Assembly: GCA_033065855.1 (NCBI GenBank)
Contig: JAVXUO010002842.1
Coordinates: 1 to 64,000 of the forward strand
Length of the DNA stretch: 64,000 bases
Source: Escallonia rubra
Taxonomy: Eukaryota; Streptophyta; Magnoliopsida; Escalloniales; Escalloniaceae
Reading direction: 5' to 3'
Shown: positions 56,341 through 64,000 of the stretch, in pieces
Position numbering within the stretch: position 1 is the first letter of the stretch
Layout of the letters: each line of letters begins with the position of its first letter
The notes under the pieces: model-generated
What the model was told of the DNA's origin: nothing
Database searches by the model: none
What the model saw: the letters and a program-made list of their open reading frames with translations, nothing else
Program-made: the position numbers and the translations under genes

Positions 56341-57345
56341 TATTTGGGATCAGCCATGATTAAGAAAAGCGATCTAAAAAACTCTAAAAAGAAAAGTGGA
56401 AACTGACAAAGATGAAAAATTTTCAAAACAAAATGCTACCATAAAACGAACCAATGATAATAAAACAAAAATGTTTTATGATCCAGGGTTATGTGAAGAG
56501 AGTAAAAACTCTTTGGAAATGTCTGGCATTATCTGAGGAAAATTTACCGAAAAAGAGTTACGAAGAACCCTCCGTCAATTAACTAATTATGTTAAGCACT
56601 TAGAAGAAAGGCTTAAAATAAATGATGAAGAAGGAATGATAGTCCTACAAGAAAAGGAAGAAAGAATTCGATTGCTACAAAAACTAGAATCATTGCTCCC
56701 AGCTGATATCACTACAAAAATTAAAGAACTAGTCAGGAAGGAGAATGAACACGAAGAGATCCTTTGCAAACCAGAAATGAAGGCATTCATGAATTGGGAT
56801 TATGGATGGCCAAGTCTCATATTAGCATCAGACAAGGTTGATCTTAAATGGATTGAACATGGACTCGTAGACACAATCGAAATAAATCGAGATGATTATC
56901 AACTCATCGATTGTCTCCCAGGTATAGTTCGATATGCTCTTGGAGTTATGGGATTCGGTCGAAAGATTATCACAGTCCAAATACTGTCAACACTGGCAGA
57001 AAGAAGCGAAACCAAATTCTACCAACCATACCAGATTTGGTTCCTTTGTCTATTCGCTAATAAAAAGTTAATGAATTTCAACCGACCATAAAAGGATGAG
57101 CTTTGGAACACATATAATCCGGAGAAAGACAAGATCGAAAGAATCAGTTGTGTTCGTGCAACCATTGAAACCATGGTAGCTGATCTCATATAAACATGCT
57201 TTTGTGATGGACGAAGGATAGTAATCCTGAAGTGGTGTATAGTATCAATAGAGCCTTCCAAACAGGGTCAAGATCAGGTAACCAAACTCTATGAACTGTT
57301 CAACAGCCAAGAAAAAGAAGAACTTGATCTGCCTAGCCAAACTGT
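56340..57345 (+). other. Unrecognised reading frame with coiled-coil start
   Basis: The longest open run, 56636-57091 (151 aa), starts in a charged helix (EKEERIRLLQKLESLL, KIKELVRKENEHEEI). It continues FMNWDYGWPSLILASDKVDL, KWIEHGLVDTIEIN and GIVRYALGVMGFGRK, a globular, tryptophan-containing domain. Coding-like composition extends on both sides, so this is part of a longer decayed gene. I do not recognise the family. It lies between two Gypsy LTRs, so it may be an old virus-like element (for example a pararetrovirus-type structural protein) or a captured host gene; neither is shown. Confidence 0.45.
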
Positions 57346-60065
57346 AACATCCTGGAATTTTTTCGAAACGTTAACACTCAATCGATCAATGACACTAAGA
57401 CAATGATAACCTCAAAACCAAATGGCCAGTCATCATCAGAGCAGCTAAACTTTTTGTCAAACCATATTCTCAGTAGACTGTCATAAATGATACATCAAAC
57501 TAAGTCTAAAAATTCTTAAATACTAATCACCTGTGGAAAAGGAAGCCAAAGGAGAGTGAGCTTTCGGAAGCCCAGTAAGGTCATTCAAAGATTTAAAAAC
57601 AATCAAAAACAATTCGGACGATTTTACATTTGAACCAAATAACAACTTTTAAAACAGAGAAATAGAGCGATTCAATTGATTTTCTATATACAATCAAATG
57701 ATAATTTTAAAAGGGTTTTCAAAGAAAACCACAACATTTCAATATAAACATAGGGATGAGTATAACTCAATCCCTTAAATCAATAATCATTTCAAAACAC
57801 TTCAAGTGCAATAAAATAGAAACAGGAAACATTGAACATGAGCAGTACACTATACCAAAGTCACCCCGGCAGTGCTCGATACGCTTTACATATGCATATG
57901 TACACTGACTAGTCCATTTAGGTACTAGTTTAACCCAACCAACAGACCATCCTTATAACTCCAGCAATACAGACCATCCTTATAAATCCTAGATTACTAA
58001 CTCATGTAAACATTGAGAAGCAATAAACATAATTCAAAACATTTTTTCGATAATTGAATAAATAAAGCAGATGAGAATAAACAAAGAATTCCAAACGATC
58101 GCTTAAGGTTCAAGTTAGGGTTTCACTAGCAAAATCCAAATATTTTCAGGAAAATTTATAAAACCATAATTCAATAAGATTTGCGAAACAATTAAGATTA
58201 AAACATATGGATTCAGAATGATGAGTAGGGTTTGGAGAGAAAATCCTTACCTCGATCCAAGCCAAGCAGTGCTACACAATCTCAATCAATAATCCTTTGA
58301 ATCAACCTAAATTGACAATTTATTTGTTAGAACACAATCTATGTCTAATATAATATAAACTCTAATATCAACTACCCACCACGTGCTCACTTCTAAATCT
58401 GAAATTGCGTAACTCAAAACGACTTCCGCACACGATGATCAACCTAACCGAAAACCTTGTACGCTTCTTAACGCGTAACGATATCCCAAAGTCATAATAA
58501 ATTATAAAAAAATACTTTTATAGCTTAAAATATGATAACAAGTTAAAGTATGAATTTTCTGAATTTTTTAATATTTTCAAATTAAAAATAATTTTCTTTA
58601 AATGCAATAACACCCATAAATAGCTATAATTATATCTAGCTGAAAATAAATTCCCATAATTTTTGTAACAGCTTTAAAATATGTATAAAAATTATATAAA
58701 TTGAAATTTGAATTGAAAAGGCAATAAAACTATTTTTAAATTATTCATTTTTCTAAAACCTATGCAATACGGAAACTATAGCAAATCAACTCTAAAAATT
58801 ACCAAACTTAATATGGGCTTCGTTGTAATATAACAACATTAATCTAATTTTTTTAGAACATTTACATGAGTTTTAAGGACTCAAATTAATTTTATAATGT
58901 CTGAAATGGCAGAAAATATTAAAAATACATACGATATTAGACAAATATGAAATTTTAACAGTAATTCTAATATTGCCCTATGATCCTTCCTGTAAATTTT
59001 CAACATTTTTTGACAAGTTTACGATACCCAACAGCCATGTGGTACAACTGTGCAAGCACAGTGTACCACTTTACAGCATAAACCCAGCACTGTTTGTCAT
59101 CTTTTTCTTCTGCTGTCCAAACCCAGAACACACAGCTACTGTTCACGCAGCTTCCCTTTCACCCCTAGCACATTACAATTCACTCCATTAACACACTAAA
59201 TCTACACCTTCATACACACACTCAAACCACTTACACACATATATCCCACACCCATTACAAACACACCACCGCCATTCTTCTTGCCCAACACATACAAGAG
59301 CACACTTTCGCACACTGCAGTCATCTTAAAGCTGCGGCTAGCTTATCCTCATCAGAATGACTTATCACTAATGTTTTGAATTCCATAGGTTTGAATATTT
59401 AAATGTGCAATAGAACCCATGGTTCCCTCCTTGTATCTATCATCACTCATGTATCTCGTCCATAAATACTACCTCTACATGAAGAAAATAATCAAATGAA
59501 AACATTTCCTTTTACTTTACATGTTTTACCTGTACCACCATGGAGTGCTACTCTACAAAACTTATCTCTTCATTAACCCACCTTCTACACACATATTCAC
59601 ACATGGAAACCCATTACACACACACACACAAATTACACTGGTTTTAGGGCAGCCGTGAATCCCCGTTCTTGCTCCCTCACGGCTGTCTCTCTTTCTAACC
59701 CGCACCCTCCTCATTTGCTTCTACTCACTGCTGTCACTAACTATCCCTTTCACGATCACACACTATCACCCCAGCTACCATGGTTGCCATTTCTAAAGAT
59801 TCCCCACACACGGCTAAAGACCATTGCACTATATATATGCGGCAATCCACACAGAAAAGCACTGAAAATGTCAAGAGGGCTTACCGAAATTCTTCGCTAC
59901 TTCGCCGGAGTCCTTGACGGCCTTCTCTTCTCTCTCTCTCTCTCTTCTGTAACCGATGTATCTACTTCTCTTGTTGTAACCAAAATATCCGGTTAAGGTA
60001 AATTAAATTATATCCCTAATTTTCTCTCCTTTGTTCCATTTCCTTCCAAATTTAAAGGGTTGACA

Positions 60066-60122
<57 letters not shown>

Positions 60123-60340
60123 GATATATATATATATATATATAGATATATAGATATATAATCAGTTTTTTTGTCACTAAATGCTACTGATAAAATATAA
60201 TTTATGTAATCGACGCTGTAAATGGCGTATACCAATTGTCACTAATTGTTGCCTTTAATTTTGCTAACGCTCAATGTTGTTTATTAAAACTATCGCTAAA
60301 GAAATTAAATAACCGGTTAGAAGTACCAACATTCGGGGTA
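57346..60340 (-). repeat. Gypsy LTR, minus orientation, about 3.0 kb
   Basis: Plus-strand start TGTAACATCCTGGAA, end CATTCGGGGTATTACA (in element orientation TGTAATACCCCGAATG...). Flanks CAAAC (57341-57345) and CTAAC (60341-60345) match at 4 of 5 bases, a possible target duplication of a solo LTR. Collinear with 49237-52270. Confidence 0.75.
60068..60160. repeat. (CA)n(TA)n compound microsatellite
   Basis: About 17 CA units followed by some 30 TA units with GATA interruptions, inside the LTR. Confidence 0.95.
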
Positions 60341-60588
60341 TTACACTAACGCCGCTTCACTGATTGTCGCTAAAGGTTTAAAAAATATATTGTTTATGCT
60401 AATCATCACTAAAAGCCTAAATCAATATCACCTATAATTGCTATATTAAGTTATAACTTATGGTTCCTAAAATTTGTCGCTAAAGATTGTCCGTAAAAAC
60501 TCAGTCATGTTAAACGACGTTACATGTTGCTTAAAAAACCCGTCGCCAAAGAAATAAAATAATATGTTAGAAAGTACCAACATTCGGG

Positions 60589-60595
<7 letters not shown>
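60341..60595 (-). repeat. Second copy of the LTR 5' end
   Basis: Ends GTACCAACATTCGGGATATT like the 60320-60340 boundary, and contains GTCGCTAAAGGTTT and TCATCACTAAAAGCCTAAA matching 52010-52060. It is a partial duplicate or a neighbouring truncated LTR. Confidence 0.7.

Positions 60596-60680
<85 letters not shown>
60596..60680. repeat. (TA)n microsatellite, about 42 units
   Basis: An uninterrupted TA run of roughly 84 bp, directly after the truncated LTR end. Confidence 0.95.
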
Positions 60681-60681
<1 letters not shown>

Positions 60682-61640
60682 CCCTTTGCTTGAGAAGGCA
60701 TTAATATAAAGATGGTTTTTCAGCCTATATGTAAAGCATGGTCGCAAGAAGACCTGTATGAACAATAGAAATATAAAAAGCCATAATTTATCTGCTCAGT
60801 TGGACGAGCTTATAGTGCTAAAGGACGAGGAGTCAGTCTGAGCAATATGGCATTGGGTGATCAATAAAGTTAGAGGACACGGAGTTCGTCTGAGCAAGAT
60901 GGCACTGGGTAATCAATAAAGCTAGAGGACACGGACTATGTCTGAGCAGGATATCACTGGATGATAAAGATGTTGCCGCATTTTATCGATATACTGTGCA
61001 GCAACTAGATTGAATGAGCTCGTAGCCATACAAGAAATATTAGCCATGCTATATGCGGAGGCTGACGAAGTGCTCTAATTCAATAGATGCATCGGTAGCA
61101 TGCGTGCTTCCATTACTATAGGATTAGCTCTCAATGTGTAGTGGTGTGACATAACTGATAGAGATCACTGTATGACCGAACATATCACGAGACAATAAGT
61201 AATGTCGACTCGACAAGATGCTGCACTAAACACCCTAGACCCTAGGCATGACTTCAAGTTAGAGGGAGCTTTGACTTTTTTCCTTGCTTATGTAATAGTC
61301 TACATGTCACTGTTGATGCTCACAGGCGCAATTTAAGCCCTTGCAACAGAAAAAAGCATGTGACTGAAAATATATTCTTTGAAGCAATAAGGCATATGAG
61401 CTTTATAAGTGCATCTATGCTTGTCACATATAAATAAGAGCGGTTTTTATACTTTGTGGCCCCATTAGGGCCTTCTTGGCTAGACAAGAGAGGTCTGTTG
61501 TATTGGGTGTCACGAGAAAGCTTAGAAAGTCATAACAGTTTGTACCCCCGATGTGTAATGTGCTTGCGCCATTTGATGCAACCGGACAATCCTAGACCAA
61601 AAAATAAATATGTATGGATAAGATAAGAGTGCCTAAAATC
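60681..61640. repeat. Non-coding sequence with a 52 bp tandem repeat
   Basis: Three units at about 60810-60965 carry GTCTGAGCAATATGGCATTG-like words (60836, 60888, 60940) and AAAGCTAGAGGACACGGA. The rest to 61640 shows no gene. Confidence 0.7.
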
Positions 61641-61642
61641 TT

Positions 61643-61745
61643 CGTCGCTTAATTTTTAGCGACAAATATGCGATGAAATATACATTGTTTTAAAGTCATT
61701 GTCGCTTAATTTTTAGAGACAAATATGCGATGAAATATACACCAT
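61643..61745. repeat. 58 bp tandem duplication with TAGCGACA words
   Basis: GTCGCTTAATTTTTAGCGAC, AAATATGCGATGAAATATAC is repeated at 61643 and 61701 with one main difference. Confidence 0.85.
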
Positions 61746-61797
61746 TCTTAAAGAGTGTGCGGGATATGTTAAATAAAGGAGACTCTATGGTCCTAAT

Positions 61798-62450
61798 GTA
61801 ACAACCTAGTACTTCGGAGCTCCATCACCCCGAACTCCCATAGCGCTAACCTACCAGGTCGCATGAAATCGCATCATACCCTATATACTGACACATATTA
61901 GATATTAATTAGAGCATCTAATTAGACATTAACTGAAATTCTTCAAAATACAAGATTAAAAAAACTTAGAATGAGTTAACAATACCGACCCACGCAGGGG
62001 TGTAGTAGTGGTGGGCTCCTCGGAATCTCTCATAGACTCTAAACCATTCCCGAGCATTTTACTGCTAATCATTACCTGCAGAAGTGAATCAAACGAAGGG
62101 TGAACTTTTGAGAGCTCAGTAAGGTCGTTCAACGAACAATTGAAGGAATTACAAAACGATTTAGGAGTCTATATGATTTTGACGACTTAAAAGCCTACAT
62201 GCTTTAACAAGTGTGTGGCCTAAGTCGAATAAATGAGACCCTTGCGCCTTAAGTACAAATATGCATTTTTATATGCAAAACGTTTAATGCTTTTAAAGAA
62301 TGTGGCATATGTGGAATAAATATGACCATGTGGGTCTAAAATATTAATATTCTTTTTTAAAGGGGAGAATGCAGATTTTAAAAAAAAGAGGGATTTTTCC
62401 TCTTTCATTAGTCTGTCCCTGTTTCCTTAACCGAACTGAGAGCATCCATG
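61798..62450 (-). repeat. LTR fragment, minus orientation
   Basis: Plus-strand TGTAACAACCTAGTACTTCG start, then TTACCTGCAGAAGTGAATCA and GAGAGCTCAGTAAGGTCGTT, the conserved 3'-LTR block seen at 49320 and 57530. The remainder is lost; the far boundary is approximate. Confidence 0.6.
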
Positions 62451-62904
62451 GCACCATCGCATTAAGCGCATATTACAGTTTGTGGCTGCCCGCTATTGGG
62501 GCAACAATGACGCGAGTAGTGCAATAGTTTGCGTGTCAGTGATATTGCTAGTTGTCATTGTTAACCCTACGGTTATTTAACATAGGATTATATTTGATTT
62601 TGATGATAACTAACATTGATGATTATGCTGTCTAACATGCATTGAGTTGATGAAGCAATAGAAACAATCTCATACTCATGCAAACGGATTATTAGACGAG
62701 CAACACGGTCAAAGACTCTCAACGGAACGCATCAAAGAGGGAAATCGTCGATTGAAGTTTTCATGCTTTTATTTCCATCTTTGTAAACTAGACATAGAGA
62801 GATGATCGTTACGATGACTGTATACCTAGAACTTGGCCATAGGTTTCCCTTGCATGCATAAAAGTTTTTCATGCTTTAAAAACAAGGAAACTGCATTTTC
62901 AGGA

Positions 62905-63085
62905 ATGTAGTCGACTGCAAGTTGGGCAGTGAGGTATTACAGTCGACTGCATTGGAATGCAGTCGACTGCAATACTTCTAGTAGTCTATTACAGTCGACT
63001 GCAAGTTGGAAATTTCAATTTCCAACGGCTACTTTTGGGTTACATTCGACTGCAATGGGGCATTGCAGTCGACTGCATTTACCGT
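62905..63085. repeat. Array of TGCAGTCGACTGCA palindromes in the Copia LTR
   Basis: Seven copies of ACAGTCGACTGCA-like words in 180 bp, upstream of the TATA box. The same GTCGAC core is arrayed in the unrelated-looking LTR at 24110-24430. Confidence 0.9.
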
Positions 63086-63136
63086 TTGGCGCATGTAATG
63101 CCCTACCTAACTCCAAACGGTCATATTTATTCCCAC

Positions 63137-63147
63137 CTCTATAAATA
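63137..63147 (+). promoter_or_regulatory. TATA box of the Copia LTR
   Basis: TCTATAAATAC in the middle of the LTR, downstream of the palindrome array; the expected place for the U3/R boundary. Confidence 0.65.
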
Positions 63148-63803
63148 CTCATTTTGGGCATTGGTTTGATTCATCAATTGCATTCAAAGCTCTCTTATCT
63201 TTCATATTCTCAAAGATCAAAGCAATTGTTTAAATCTCTCTTGTTTTCATTGATTTCTCATCCTTTTCAAGAGAGCATTTATTGTGAGCTTACATTAGAG
63301 AGAGATACACTTTCATAAGTCATCATACACCCATCTCTCTTATTCTAGTACTTCAACTTGTACTTATCTACTTATTGAGAGTTAAATCTTGTACACGTTT
63401 CTTCATTGAAAGATTCTTGTATCAAAGCTTGGGGTTGTCAAGCTTTGGAGCTTTGGGTTTGTCAAAGCTTGTTCTTGATGTGGGCATAGCATCAAGGGAT
63501 TGTAAGAGGTTCGATCTTGACCCGTAAGGAAGATCATACTAGTGGATTCTAGGGCCTTTTAATGGACTTCCTTGAAGGGGTGGATGTAGGCTTGTGGGTA
63601 TATCAAGCCGAACCATTTAATTCTCCTTGTCAAGTATCTCTAAACCCTTCTCTCTTTACTTTATCGTTTTACATTTGTGTTGAGATTGGTTGCTTGTTTA
63701 TTTGAGTTTTTGAGATTGAGGTTTGTTAGTTGTTAATTTTTAAAGTAGTCTTAAAACCCTATTCACCCCCCCCCCCCTCTAGGGTTATTTTATTGGTTTC
63801 AAG

Positions 63804-63816
63804 TGGTATCAGAGCC
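63804..63816 (+). other. Primer binding site (tRNA-iMet type)
   Basis: TGGTATCAGAGCC, two bases after the LTR end TTTCA. Confidence 0.92.
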
Positions 63817-63878
63817 TCGGCTCTTGTTATATTGGGTAACGCCAAGAGAGTTAATCGATCATAGCTTATGTTGGGGGT

Positions 63879-64000
63879 ATGGAGGGTAGTTCTACCACTA
63901 GGCCTCCATTGTTTAATGGGACCAACTATAGTGTGTGGAAAGTTAAGATGAAAATGTACTTAGAATCTCAAGACTATGAGATGTGGGATATTGTTGAGAA
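63879..64000 (+). mobile_element. Start of Copia gag (partial at window edge)
   Basis: The ATG at 63879 opens MEGSSTTRPPLFNGTNYSVW then KVKMKMYLESQDYEMWDIVE, the N-terminal capsid signature of plant Copia gag (P-x-F-x-G-x-N-Y-x-x-W-x-x-x-M). It runs off the window, so its state is unknown. Confidence 0.9.

Larger units (their letters stand above)
62559..64000 (+). mobile_element. Ty1/Copia element, 5' part (continues beyond window)
   Basis: LTR 62559-63801 (TGTTAACCCTACGG ... TTATTGGTTTCA), primer site TGGTATCAGAGCC at 63804-63816, then the gag start. The poly-C run near the LTR end (CCCTATTCACCCCCC) and TATA box TCTATAAATAC at about 63137 are as in SIRE-like/Tork-like LTRs. What is visible looks whole; the rest is outside the window, so it cannot be judged. 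Confidence 0.85.

Noticed and set aside
1-64000. tRNA, rRNA or organelle-derived sequence
   Set aside because: No cloverleaf-like A and B box pairs, rRNA signatures or recognisable plastid or mitochondrial genes were seen; TGGTATCAGAGC words are primer sites, not tRNA genes.

Overview
This is nuclear DNA of a flowering plant, most likely a eudicot. The evidence is plant-only gene families (VAPYRIN, FAR1/FHY3-like, plant mobile domain, Myb/SANT-like), plant transposon families (CACTA, Mutator-like, chromovirus-type and Tat-type Ty3/Gypsy, SIRE-like Ty1/Copia), tRNA-iMet-type primer sites, and low gene density in AT-rich sequence. The one gene that looks whole is an intronless VAPYRIN (VPY) at 43014-44627 (+). 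It is a known requirement for arbuscular mycorrhizal colonisation, so the species is probably mycorrhizal.

Layout: 1-740 is a tandem array of a roughly 161 bp satellite built from ATTAGGG-like units. 1364-8134 is a CACTA transposon with a minus-strand TnpD-type transposase and two nested CACTA ends on the right. 8256-10456 is a broken FAR1-like N-terminal region (-) split by a 1.46 kb Mutator-like element with long inverted repeats and a near-perfect 9 bp target duplication. 10555-12210 is LTR-derived sequence containing a 604 bp tandem duplication. 12466-12835 is a cluster of seven short palindromes with AACCGCAACA arms. 12978-14418 is a plant mobile domain pseudogene (+), and 15186-16134 a Myb/SANT-like gene fragment (-). 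17124-20128 is a solo LTR with a perfect TTAAT duplication. 21677-23454 is a FAR1-type MULE transposase remnant (-).

23465-36890 is a stack of broken LTR elements, all with coding parts on the minus strand: a SIRE-like Copia, a Tat-type Gypsy, and a chromovirus-type Gypsy inserted in the Tat element. 36895-40850 is a second, older copy of the CACTA family, with degenerate telomere-like repeats inside it. 40851-45797 is the VPY gene island, with a small MITE-like element and a duplicated segment in the promoter. 45798-62450 is a mosaic of large Gypsy LTRs in alternating orientation, one deletion derivative with a primer site, and one unrecognised reading frame. 62559-64000 is the 5' LTR, primer site and gag start of a Ty1/Copia element that runs off the window.

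I see no operon-like or multi-gene system. The genes do not obviously act together; VPY is a host gene in a sea of transposons. The least explained structures are the palindrome cluster at 12.5-12.8 kb, the paired hairpin-bearing repeats at 14.4 and 21.4 kb, and the GTCGAC palindrome arrays in two Copia LTRs.
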